Of a stretch of DNA of 64,000 nt, positions 8,654 to 16,035 are shown one piece after another. The stretch spans positions 1,736,001 to 1,800,000 of the forward strand of contig OZ252093.1 of assembly GCA_965248175.1 (NCBI GenBank), in the 5' to 3' direction. The stretch comes from VXPQ01 sp965248175. Lineage in GTDB: Bacteria; Bacteroidota; Rhodothermia; Rhodothermales; VXPQ01. The position numbers were made by a program, and so were the translations under genes. Position 1 is the first letter of the stretch; each line of letters opens with the position of its first letter. A model generated the notes under the pieces. The model worked only from the letters and a program-made list of their open reading frames with translations. It was not told where the DNA came from and ran no database searches.

Positions 8654-9511
8654 ATGTCCCGTTTCGTTATTGCTCCCCTCCTCACCCTCGTTGTCCTCCT
8701 GCCGTTTTTCGCCCCGCCTGCGCAGGGCCAGACGCTGGTGGAACCCCCGCCTCTCTACGTGCCGCATCTTGCGGACGCTCCCACGATCGACGGTAACCTC
8801 GACGAATGGAAGCAGGCGGCCCACCACGACGGCGTGTGGGATATCTACCGCCTGCGTCATGCGTCCTGGTACGATGGCGGCGCCCGCAACCGCCTGACGG
8901 ATCAGGCCCCCGAAGAACCGGCTCTGGAGGACGATCTGCGCGCCCGGTACTACATGGCGTGGGATGAGGCGTACCTGTATTTCGGCGCCGAGGTACATGA
9001 CAACGTGAACGATGTGGACGATCCGAACCCCGCACCCCGCCGCTGGATGTTCAAGGACTCCATCTGCTGGTTCATGGAGGCGCCCAGGGACGAGGCGCCG
9101 GAACGATTCGGACGCGGCGACAATGCGTTTTGCTTCGTAGCGGATGCGTCCATGCCGGATTATGGGGCCTGGTGGCGCTACGGAACTCCGGAGGATACCT
9201 ATCAGGAGTCGCATATGCCGGACGATGTGGTGGATTATGCGCTGCAGTTCGATCCATGGGGAACCGGCGCCGGGGATTTCAGGCTCGAAGCCCGCGTGCG
9301 CATGGATGCGTTCTTTCCGGTCAGCGACCCGCGCTGGATGTCGCCGCCTGCCAACGGGGACGAGTACAGCCTCATGATCGTGCATTGCGATCCCGACGGT
9401 GGAGCGTACGGCGGGCATTTCATGGTGTACGGAGACGGGGACGACGATTCCACATGGAGCCGCGTCATTCTGACCGGCCCGCAGGGGCCGATCGAGCGTC
9501 TGGCGGAATAG
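8654..9511 (+). CDS. Secreted CBM9-like / DOMON-type sugar-binding protein
   Basis: This 285-residue exported protein has a signal peptide (MSRFVIAPLLTLVVLLPFF then 'PAQGQ'). A single domain opens with 'PTIDGNLDEWKQA', the hallmark of carbohydrate-binding family 9-like modules, and continues with 'YMAWDEAYLYFGAEVHD'. The ATG at 8654 was chosen because AGAGG at 8641-8645 sits 8 bases upstream and the signal peptide starts there. It follows the epimerase by 110 bases and is probably the last member of the sugar cluster, binding an oligosaccharide outside the cytoplasm. No catalytic module is attached. Confidence 0.78.
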   Translation: MSRFVIAPLLTLVVLLPFFAPPAQGQTLVEPPPLYVPHLADAPTIDGNLDEWKQAAHHDGVWDIYRLRHASWYDGGARNRLTDQAPEEPALEDDLRARYYMAWDEAYLYFGAEVHDNVNDVDDPNPAPRRWMFKDSICWFMEAPRDEAPERFGRGDNAFCFVADASMPDYGAWWRYGTPEDTYQESHMPDDVVDYALQFDPWGTGAGDFRLEARVRMDAFFPVSDPRWMSPPANGDEYSLMIVHCDPDGGAYGGHFMVYGDGDDDSTWSRVILTGPQGPIERLAE

Positions 9512-9514
9512 CCC

Positions 9515-10012
9515 ATGGAATCCATTTCTTACCGCGAATATTCCTCCTGGCCCGGTTGGGTTGAACTGGTTTTATGGGGGAGTCTCGGCGCAACTACGCT
9601 TCCTTTTGTCTTCGGATGGGGCACAGACTCCGGGGTCGTAACCCGGATCATCTCCATTGCGGCCATCCTGGGCATCGGCGTCGCCATTCGGTTTACCCTG
9701 GGCGGACTCACCGTCTTCGTGCAGGAAACGCGCGTGCTCATATACATGGGGTCGATTCCGCTGGTGAAGAGATCGGTGCCGTTCGCCGACATTGTTTCCA
9801 CGGAAAGCGTGCAATACCGCCCTGTTGCCGAATTCGGGGGGTGGGGCATTCGCGGAATGGGGAAAAAGAAGGCCTGGACAGCCCGCGGCAATCAGGCAGT
9901 GGTTTTGACGCTCGCCAACGACCGCTTGCTGTATGTAGGAAGCGACCGTCCGGAGCAGTTGGAGGAGCATATTCGCCGTGCGATGATGGCGGATTCCCTT
10001 CTCAGCGAATAA
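9515..10012 (+). CDS. Small membrane protein with PH-like tail, unknown function
   Basis: I do not recognise this 165-residue protein. Two hydrophobic segments, about residues 17-35 and 44-62, are followed by a cytoplasmic-looking beta-rich part ('FVQETRVLIYMGSIPLVKRSVPFADIVS') of the kind seen in bacterial PH-like and DUF membrane proteins. A basic 'GMGKKKAWTARG' loop and an acidic, helical C-terminus follow. It starts 3 bases after the CBM9-like gene's stop, so it is cotranscribed, but nothing in it suggests sugar metabolism. Confidence 0.6.
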   Translation: MESISYREYSSWPGWVELVLWGSLGATTLPFVFGWGTDSGVVTRIISIAAILGIGVAIRFTLGGLTVFVQETRVLIYMGSIPLVKRSVPFADIVSTESVQYRPVAEFGGWGIRGMGKKKAWTARGNQAVVLTLANDRLLYVGSDRPEQLEEHIRRAMMADSLLSE

Positions 10013-10145
10013 AAAATCCCTCCGGTAGACTCCCTGTAACTATTGCCGGAGCCTTCCGTAGACGACCCTGTTCCAGCGCTCGAACGGAGCGTGCTCATCC
10101 TGGGCAGGAACCATTTTTATTACCCTTTTACCCTGAGGGATTGCC

Positions 10146-10610
10146 ATGATTACACGTTTTATTCCTGCAAAATTGAAAGCGCTTTTTCTTCTTGTTCCCA
10201 TGCTGGCGGTCGGTTTCACTCCGATTGCGCCGGTGTGGTCCCAGAACGACATTGTTCCTACAGACCCCAATGTTCTCGATCAGTTGGTTTCCAGGCAGAT
10301 CATTGCATCGCTTCAGTCGCCGCATGCGCAGGTGCGCAGCCAAACGCTGAAGAACGTGATCGTGTATGCAACGCTCGATTTCGACCAGATTGATCTGGGC
10401 GGAATCACGGCGCTGCTTGCCGGGGTGGCTGAAGAGGATGCATCGAAGTCGAACCGGCGCCTGGCTGTAGCGGCGCTGCGTTCCATCGATTCATGGCGGG
10501 CCAAACGGCATCTGTCGCATCTGGACGGCATGGGCGATACGGAGTACCGGTCGCTGGTTGCCAGCGTGCTTTCGGAGTATCACACGATACAGACGACCAG
10601 TTCGCTGTAA
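10146..10610 (+). CDS. Exported HEAT-repeat-like small protein
   Basis: This 154-residue protein has a signal peptide (MITRFIPAKLKALFLLVPMLAVGF, cleavage likely near 'VWSQ') and an all-helical mature part. Two or three degenerate HEAT-like helical pairs are visible: 'QIIASLQSPHAQVRSQTLKNVI' and 'SNRRLAVAALRSIDSWRAKRHL'. A TGAGGG at 10133-10138 precedes the ATG by 7 bases. Similar short proteins in this phylum are often encoded near ECF sigma/anti-sigma genes, but none is visible here. The role is unknown. Confidence 0.6.
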   Translation: MITRFIPAKLKALFLLVPMLAVGFTPIAPVWSQNDIVPTDPNVLDQLVSRQIIASLQSPHAQVRSQTLKNVIVYATLDFDQIDLGGITALLAGVAEEDASKSNRRLAVAALRSIDSWRAKRHLSHLDGMGDTEYRSLVASVLSEYHTIQTTSSL

Positions 10611-11012
10611 GGGACCGTCTCTAAAACACAACTTGCCGTAAAGGCGATGTTGTGCCGAGCGCCTCAAGGGGGCGGGCCGGATTCCGGTCTGCCCCTTTTG
10701 TGTATGGGGAAGATGCCGAGTGGTAGCATGTGAGAATTTGGTGAAGTTGCGTCGGTAGACCCATCGGGGGGTTGCGGTATATAATGCCGGAGGAGTATGC
10801 CGCCTTCCGGGGTCGGAACCGCAACCATGCCGTAGTTGCTTTCGACGAGTCGGAGTACGAAATTACGTTTGTTAGCGGCAGGTGGCTTTCACGGGTGTGG
10901 ACTGTATGAGCCAATGAACGAAGAGGTGCGACATGGCCGACACAGGGACATCGAAGGCAACTGAACCGACGTGGGGGAGTAAGGGCTGAACAATCAAGGC
11001 GAAGGCAATATC
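10611..11012 (+). other. 402-base stretch without a clear gene; hairpin and one 41-codon frame
   Basis: A stem pairs CACAAC (10627-10632) with GTTGTG (10649-10654) around a small inner stem just after the exported-protein gene. It has no T-run, so it is not a convincing terminator. A frame at 10784-10909 encodes 41 residues beginning MPEEYAAFRG and ending with 'SGRWLSRVWTV'. That ending is faintly like small DUFs found with antitoxins, and it could be a remnant. Nothing else coding was seen, and the stretch may be decayed accessory DNA next to the orphan HicB gene. Confidence 0.35.
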
Positions 11013-11213
11013 ATGAATAGACAATTGACCGCGATCATTGAACGCGAGAACGATGGCTACGTGGCGCTATGTCCCGAAGTGGATGTCGCGAGCCAGGGTA
11101 ACACGGTTGCAGAAGCGCATGAAAATCTTCAGGAAGCGCTCGGACTCTTTTTTGAGACGGCATCGGCCAGTGAGATAGATCATCGGCTCCGCACGGAAGT
11201 GTCATTTCTTTAG
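11013..11213 (+). CDS. Orphan HicB-like antitoxin
   Basis: This 66-residue protein matches the HicB antitoxin N-domain: 'LTAIIERENDGYVALCPEVDVASQGNT' is the typical degenerate RNase-H-like strand pattern, followed by 'AEAHENLQEALGLFFE'. A full HicB often adds a DNA-binding C-domain, which is absent here. HicA partners are small (about 60 residues) and adjacent, yet none is found on either side. The next gene starts 31 bases later and encodes a DUF805 membrane protein. It may be a solitary regulator or the leftover of a toxin-antitoxin module. Confidence 0.8.
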   Translation: MNRQLTAIIERENDGYVALCPEVDVASQGNTVAEAHENLQEALGLFFETASASEIDHRLRTEVSFL

Positions 11214-11243
11214 GGAATACTGTTTTTAAACCCCACGAGAATC

Positions 11244-11765
11244 ATGAATAAGGTCATACAGTGGTGTAGTACGGGTGTGGAATATTACCTCAAGGTCATG
11301 AGAAATTATGCCGTTTTCCGGGGACGGGCAAGGAGGAGGGAATATTGGTTTTTTGTCTTATGTAACTCGATTGGAGGCTTTTGTATGATAAATGTCAGCG
11401 CACTGTCAGGCCTGTATATTTATAGCACGATGGGAGTTTTTGATACTATTTGGTTATATGCCCATCTGCTTCCGGGTATTGCCGTTACCGTACGCCGCCT
11501 GCATGATACAGGTCGCAGCGGGTGGTGGTTACTTCGTTTTATGTTGTTTTATTTCCTGGCTATGGTGTTAGCCTTTGTTATTACTATTTCAATACTTGAA
11601 GCAATTTCTGCTGGACGGATAACCGGATTATTTCTTGGATTCGGAATCTTTTTTCTTACAGGTATTTCTTTCCAGATTTGGATTCTGCTGTTAATGACCG
11701 AGGATAGCCATCCCGGTGAAAACAAGTATGGACCCAACCCCAAGGGGATACCAGAGTCTGGATAG
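11244..11765 (+). CDS. DUF805 inner-membrane protein
   Basis: The 173-residue protein carries the DUF805 landmarks: 'FRGRARRREYWFFVL' at the N-terminus, 'AVTVRRLHDTGRSGWW' in the middle and 'DSHPGENKYGPNPKG' at the C-terminus. Four hydrophobic segments span the rest. The function of the family is unknown. The gene is clearly richer in A and T than its neighbours and uses codons such as tta, ata and att more freely, which together with the nearby orphan HicB suggests recent transfer. Confidence 0.85.
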   Translation: MNKVIQWCSTGVEYYLKVMRNYAVFRGRARRREYWFFVLCNSIGGFCMINVSALSGLYIYSTMGVFDTIWLYAHLLPGIAVTVRRLHDTGRSGWWLLRFMLFYFLAMVLAFVITISILEAISAGRITGLFLGFGIFFLTGISFQIWILLLMTEDSHPGENKYGPNPKGIPESG

Positions 11766-11784
11766 GATCGTCTCCGTTTCTTGC

Positions 11785-11812
11785 GGGCATATCAATACGA
11801 AAATGCCCTTTT
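11785..11812 (+). terminator. Candidate intrinsic terminator after DUF805 gene
   Basis: GGGCAT (11785-11790) pairs with ATGCCC (11803-11808) around a 12-base loop and is followed by TTTT. It lies 20 bases past the DUF805 stop and just before the 3' end of the opposite-strand small gene, so it could serve both convergent genes. The stem is only 6 bp. Confidence 0.4.
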
Positions 11813-11820
11813 CCAGGAAG

Positions 11821-12048
11821 TTATGCACAATTGCATGTGCTGCCCCCCTTCTTTCCCCTGCCCATAAAACTGCCAACCGCTGCCCCGATAGCCAGACCAA
11901 TGCCTATGCCCATAACGGGGTTGCCGATGGCAGCGCCAATTGCCGCACCAACTCCAACGCCTATTCCGATTCCTGCCCCGAGGAGTCTGTTCTGCGTCCC
12001 GCAACAGCAGCAACAACACCCCTGCCCCTGATTTTTTTTGATATCCAT
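11821..12048 (-). CDS. Cysteine-cluster / glycine-zipper miniprotein
   Basis: This 75-residue product is unlike its neighbours. Residues 1-10 are polar, residues 11-16 are six consecutive cysteines, residues 24-63 are a membrane-type glycine zipper of repeating Gly-x-Gly and Gly-x-x-x-Gly steps (such as 'GIGIGVGVGAAIGAAIG'), and the tail 'GRGKKGGSTCNCA' adds two more cysteines. The ATG is supported by GGAG seven bases upstream; longer in-frame extensions have no such site. Glycine zippers pack helices in membranes and occur in pore-forming bacteriocins and outer-membrane lipoproteins. The Cys6 cluster could bind metal or be lipidated. No immunity or export gene is adjacent. Function unknown. 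Confidence 0.6.
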   Translation of the reverse strand: MDIKKNQGQGCCCCCCGTQNRLLGAGIGIGVGVGAAIGAAIGNPVMGIGIGLAIGAAVGSFMGRGKKGGSTCNCA

Positions 12049-12208
12049 GGTGTGCTCCATTTGAGTATAGCTGGAAACGAAGACGGATCGCATCCCTGGT
12101 TTTGGGTACGATACGTACCTTACTGTCTGCGCCACAGCATGTTGCAGGAGCGTCCGCCTCGTACCCGAACCGTTCTTGCGAGCCGTCCACAAAAAGAAGA
12201 CCCCTCCT

Positions 12209-12892
12209 ATGCATACCCGCGAATCCATCGCCATGTGTTTCAGCGGGGGCAAGGACAGCGCGATCGCGTTGCATGAGATTCGTCGTGCAGAAACGTATGT
12301 CGTCAAGGAGTTGCTCACGACGGTAACCATCCCGTACGACCGGGTAACCATGCACGGCGTTCGCCGCGCGCTCGTACGGCAACAGGCCGACGCCATAGGG
12401 ATTCCCATCACGGAAGTCGCCGTTCCTCCCAGCTCCTCCAACGTGGTCTACGAACGCGAAATGGGGCATGCGTTCGCCCGATTGCAGACCGAAGGCATAC
12501 AGCGCGTGGCCTTTGGCGACATCTTTCTTGAAGATCTTCGGGTCTATCGCGAAGAGCAACTGGCAGCCTGGAATCTCGAGTGTTTTTTCCCGATATGGAA
12601 GCGCGACACGACAGAACTCGCGCATCGGTTCGTCGAGGACGGGTTCAAGGCCGTCGTGGTCTGCGTAAACCCGGCGGTTCTCGATGCCTCTTTCGCCGGT
12701 CGCTCATTCGATGAGACTTTTCTGGCGGATCTTCCACCGGGGGTGGATCCATGCGGTGAGAACGGCGAGTTTCACACGTTCGTGTTCGACGGGCCGATTT
12801 TTCAGCGACCGGTGCGTATATCTCTCGGACGAGTCATCGAACGCGACCACTTCGTATTCTGTGACCTCGTTCCGGATAGCGCCGTTTCGTGA
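12209..12892 (+). CDS. Dph6-like ATP-binding protein (adenine nucleotide alpha-hydrolase fold)
   Basis: This 227-residue protein begins MHTRESIAMCFSGGKDS. The SGGKDS P-loop marks the N-type ATP pyrophosphatase fold, and 'DPCGENGEFHTFVFDGP' near the C-terminus is the signature of the Dph6 / diphthine-ammonia ligase group. Bacteria do not make diphthamide, so the bacterial enzymes presumably adenylate and amidate another substrate. The ATG at 12209 puts the P-loop at the usual distance from the N-terminus; an upstream in-frame start at 12176 adds unrelated residues. It is divergent from the miniprotein gene, with 160 bases between them. Confidence 0.82.
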   Translation: MHTRESIAMCFSGGKDSAIALHEIRRAETYVVKELLTTVTIPYDRVTMHGVRRALVRQQADAIGIPITEVAVPPSSSNVVYEREMGHAFARLQTEGIQRVAFGDIFLEDLRVYREEQLAAWNLECFFPIWKRDTTELAHRFVEDGFKAVVVCVNPAVLDASFAGRSFDETFLADLPPGVDPCGENGEFHTFVFDGPIFQRPVRISLGRVIERDHFVFCDLVPDSAVS

Positions 12893-13012
12893 GCGCGTAG
12901 CCGCGAACCGGCGCTCTTCCATGACGTAGATTGCAGGGTGTATTCGTTCTGCGTAGCGCACGCAGGTCCTGCACAAGGCGCACGCAATCCCTGCAGAAAT
13001 TTTACAAGGAAC

Positions 13013-13660
13013 ATGACGCGGCCCCGGGATGCTTTGCCGGTTCTGGACGTATGCGGCGTTGCCCGCCGGTTCGGCAGGCGGCTCCTTTTTCAGGAGCTTT
13101 CGTTTTCCTTGCCCGGCGGAGAGTGCCTTGCCGTGACCGGCGTCAACGGGTCCGGTAAGTCCACCTTGCTTCGCATTCTGGCCGGAGTGATGTTGCCGAC
13201 CGCAGGAACCGTCTCGCTCCGCGTGAACGGGACCGGGCTGGCGCAGGAAGCGCATCCGCTGCATGCTGGTCTCGTAGCGCCGTACGTGAATGTATACGCA
13301 GGGTTTTCTCCCCGGGAGAATTTGCGGTTCATCGCCCGGGCGCGCCGCCTTGAAAACGAGGAGCACCGGATCGAGGAGACGCTCGCATCCGTGGGGCTGG
13401 CCTGTCGCATGCACGACCGCGTTTCCACGTTTTCTTCCGGCATGGTGCAGCGCGTCAAACTGGCAGCGGCGCTGCTTGCCGATCCGCCGCTTCTGCTGCT
13501 GGACGAGCCGAACGAACATCTTGACGAAGAAGGCCGCCGCATGATGTCCGCCGTCATCGAGGACAGACTGCGCGCCGGTGCTATCGTGGTGGTGGCCACC
13601 AACGACGAACGGGAAGCGAAGCAGTACGCCCGTACGCTGTGTGTCGAGGAGTATCGCTAA
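13013..13660 (+). CDS. CcmA-like ABC transporter ATP-binding protein
   Basis: This 215-residue ABC ATPase has Walker A 'GVNGSGKST', signature 'FSSGMVQRVKLA' and Walker B 'LLLLDEP', followed by 'NEHLDEEG'. The small size and the 'SSGMxQRxKLA' form resemble CcmA, the ATPase of the cytochrome c maturation haem exporter. CcmB and CcmC genes are absent from this window, so the partner permease must be elsewhere or the protein serves another exporter. AAGGA lies only 2 bases before the ATG, a short spacing. It converges on comF with 19 bases between stops. Confidence 0.78.
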   Translation: MTRPRDALPVLDVCGVARRFGRRLLFQELSFSLPGGECLAVTGVNGSGKSTLLRILAGVMLPTAGTVSLRVNGTGLAQEAHPLHAGLVAPYVNVYAGFSPRENLRFIARARRLENEEHRIEETLASVGLACRMHDRVSTFSSGMVQRVKLAAALLADPPLLLLDEPNEHLDEEGRRMMSAVIEDRLRAGAIVVVATNDEREAKQYARTLCVEEYR

Positions 13661-13679
13661 GAAGATTCTCCACCTCCAC

Positions 13680-14417
13680 TCAAATCCGCGTTACGCCCAG
13701 TGCGGCGATATCCACGGCGTCCGCCCCTGCTTCGAGAAGGGCGTTTGCGGCCATGCCCATCGTGGCTCCCGTGGTGAGGATATCGTCCACGAGCAGGATA
13801 CGTAGTCCGGCGATCCGTTCCGGGACTGGCACGGTGAAGGCGCCGTCGAGATTATTCAGCCGCTCTTTTCGGGAAAGCGCCGTTTGCGAGCGGGTGGCCT
13901 TGTTCCGGACGATGACCTCCGGGGTCACGGGTTTTTCGAGGGCAGGAGCAATGCCCCGGACGAGATACTCACTTTGATTGTACCCCCGTTCGTACAACCG
14001 CATACGGTGCAGGGGAATGGGTACAAGCACATCCGGAGCAGGCCGGTACATGAGGCTTTGGGCAAAAGCATGGCCGATGATGCGTCCCAGCCATATGCCG
14101 TAGTGTGGCCGATTTCCGTATTTAAGCGCCTGGTGTATGTGTTGCAGGAATCCTCCCTTGTCGAACATCCACAAGGCGAATGTGCCGTCGATGGCGGTGC
14201 GCATGCCGGGCAGATGGTCGATCCGCTCCCGGACATCGTCCGCATCGGCCCGGTCGGCGTTGCGCAGGCAACAGAAGCAAAGAAGCATGGAGGCGCCCGG
14301 GACGGCTCCGCCGCAGTGCAGGCACGCCGGAGGGAAAGCCAGATCCATCAGGCCCCGTCCCAGTACCTGCGCAGCCTTTGCCGGCGCTTGCCACAAGTTT
14401 CGTACGGGCATGGACAT
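13680..14417 (-). CDS. comF: ComF family phosphoribosyltransferase-like protein
   Basis: This 245-residue protein has the ComF layout. An N-terminal zinc ribbon ('CLHCGG' with a later 'CFCC') is followed by a helical linker containing 'ALKYGNRPHYG' and a phosphoribosyltransferase domain with 'VPIPLHRMRLYERGYNQSE' and the PRPP loop 'ILLVDDILTTGAT'. In naturally competent bacteria ComF helps single-stranded DNA uptake. Here it stands alone, with no other com genes in view. It may start at the second Met (14411); the difference is trivial. Confidence 0.88.
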   Translation of the reverse strand: MSMPVRNLWQAPAKAAQVLGRGLMDLAFPPACLHCGGAVPGASMLLCFCCLRNADRADADDVRERIDHLPGMRTAIDGTFALWMFDKGGFLQHIHQALKYGNRPHYGIWLGRIIGHAFAQSLMYRPAPDVLVPIPLHRMRLYERGYNQSEYLVRGIAPALEKPVTPEVIVRNKATRSQTALSRKERLNNLDGAFTVPVPERIAGLRILLVDDILTTGATMGMAANALLEAGADAVDIAALGVTRI

Positions 14418-14605
14418 GTTTCAGGCTCGGGACATCGTTTTTACGGCGGTGCAAAACATGCGGCGATATTTTATATATTAGACACCTTAGGTCGATTTGC
14501 ATAACCCCCGGCGGCGGCCCCGGCGCACGGTTTTTTCGACCGAAGACCCCGGGGTCATGCACGCAAGTAATACCGAACCCGATGGCGGCTTCCATGCGGC
14601 GCGGA

Positions 14606-14833
14606 ATGATCATAAAGAACGCCAACAATCGTCCCGTCGAGATAGACATGGCGTCCCGCCGGATCACCGTACCTCCCGGTGAAGCGAGGATGATTACTGC
14701 GGAAGAAGTGCGCGATCCCGCTCTCCGAAAAAACTTACAGGTACGCGCCATCTCGATCGTGCGCCCGGTTACGACGGAGGAAGAGGAGGCTTTTCGGAAG
14801 GAACTTGAAGAAGCCGGGAGCGGCCAGGGATGA
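14606..14833 (+). CDS. Small conserved-looking protein coupled to the mannosyltransferase
   Basis: I do not recognise this 75-residue protein. It starts 'MIIKNANNRPVEIDMASRRI' and contains 'VPPGEARMITAEEVRDP', suggesting a compact beta fold with an acidic helical tail ('TTEEEEAFRKELEEAG'). Two other in-frame ATGs at 14582 and 14594 are possible; the one at 14606 has GCGGA just upstream. Its TGA overlaps the ATG of the next gene by 4 bases, so the two are translated together. The codon pattern is consistent with a real gene. A role in the same tRNA or glycan process is inference only. Confidence 0.6.
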   Translation: MIIKNANNRPVEIDMASRRITVPPGEARMITAEEVRDPALRKNLQVRAISIVRPVTTEEEEAFRKELEEAGSGQG

Positions 14834-15987
14834 AGGTGCTTGCGTTGGAGCCGTGGTACGGCGGCTCCCACCGGAATTTCTTCGATGGGCTGGTCAAGTA
14901 TAGCCGCCACGAGTTTCACACGCTCACCCTGACAGCCCGTTTCTGGAAGTGGCGCATGCACGGCGGCGCCGTAACGCTGGCGCGCAAGGCTCTCAAGGCG
15001 TTCGGGGATGGTTTCGAGCCGGATGTGGTGTTCGCCACCGGCATGGTCAATATTCCCGCTTTTCTGGCGCTCGTGCGGCCGCATCTCGGAGATGTCCCGG
15101 TGGTGCTGTATTTCCATGAAAACCAGTTGACCTATCCGTTGTCGCCGGGTACCGAGCGCGACCATACCTACGGGTACATCAATTACCTGTCCTCGCTCGC
15201 CGCCGACCGGATCGTTTTCAACTCCCGGTTCCATTTCGATGAGTTCATGGATGCGCTGCCGACCCTGTTGCGCACGTTTCCGGATTATACCCATTTGAAT
15301 ACGGTGAATGTGCTTCGCAAGAAATCCACTGTATTGCATGTAGGCATGGATCTGGAGGCGCACGACCGGTACCGTGCAGACTATCCGCCACCCGAATGGG
15401 GCCCTTCGATGCGGCCTCCCATTGTGCTATGGAACCAGCGCTGGGAATACGACAAGAATCCGGAAGCCTTTTTCCGGGTGATGAACCGGCTCGACGATTG
15501 CGGATACCGCTTCCGCCTTATCCTTGCCGGGGAGCATTTTGAAGAACAGCCGTACGAATTCGAAAGGGCGTTCGAGCGGTATGCGGACCGCATCCTGCAC
15601 TACGGCTATGCAGAGGACTTCAAGGAATACAGCCGCTTGCTGCACCGGGCTCACCTGGTCGTATCGACATCGATCCACGAATTTTTCGGCATAGCCATCA
15701 TGGAGGCCATTTACTGCGGATGTCATCCGCTGTTGCCGAATCGTCTCAGCTATCCTGAACTGATCCCTGCTACGCTCCATCGTCCGCTGCTGCACGCTCC
15801 CGTGCTGTACGAAGACGAGCAGGGGCTTTTTGAAGCCCTGTCCCGGGTGATGGAAGGAGATGACCGGCCGCTGCCGCCGTCTACGCTGCAAGCGATTCCG
15901 CAGGCGCTCGACTGGCGGCGGCATATTTCGCAGTACGATGCGCTGCTGGAAGAAGTCGCTGCGTCGCCGCGGGAAGTGCGGTTGTAG
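14830..15987 (+). CDS. tRNA-queuosine alpha-mannosyltransferase-like glycosyltransferase (DUF3524/GT4)
   Basis: The 385-residue protein begins 'MKVLALEPWYGGSHRNFFDG' and continues with 'LTLTARFWKWRMHGGA', the diagnostic start of the DUF3524 family whose animal member GTDC1/QTMAN mannosylates queuosine in tRNA-Asp. A GT4-type C-terminal half follows, with 'NQRWEYDKNPEAFF' and the nucleotide-sugar segment 'VVSTSIHEFFGIAIMEAIYCG', where the E-x7-E-like pattern binds donor. Bacterial homologues are little studied. It overlaps the small upstream gene by 4 bases. No queuosine biosynthesis gene is nearby. Family assignment is strong; activity in this organism is inferred. Confidence 0.82.
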   Translation: MKVLALEPWYGGSHRNFFDGLVKYSRHEFHTLTLTARFWKWRMHGGAVTLARKALKAFGDGFEPDVVFATGMVNIPAFLALVRPHLGDVPVVLYFHENQLTYPLSPGTERDHTYGYINYLSSLAADRIVFNSRFHFDEFMDALPTLLRTFPDYTHLNTVNVLRKKSTVLHVGMDLEAHDRYRADYPPPEWGPSMRPPIVLWNQRWEYDKNPEAFFRVMNRLDDCGYRFRLILAGEHFEEQPYEFERAFERYADRILHYGYAEDFKEYSRLLHRAHLVVSTSIHEFFGIAIMEAIYCGCHPLLPNRLSYPELIPATLHRPLLHAPVLYEDEQGLFEALSRVMEGDDRPLPPSTLQAIPQALDWRRHISQYDALLEEVAASPREVRL

Positions 15988-16035
15988 ATTCGCCCGCAGG
16001 ACATTTCCGGGATCGGACGCCGCTGCGCTGCCTCG

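Noticed and set aside
10013..10060. CTCCGG/CCGGAG stem after the small membrane-protein gene as a terminator
   Set aside because: The loop is about 20 bases and no T-run follows, so it was not called.
14122..15363. 413-codon minus-strand frame
   Set aside because: It fuses an out-of-frame part of comF with the antisense of the mannosyltransferase; not a gene.
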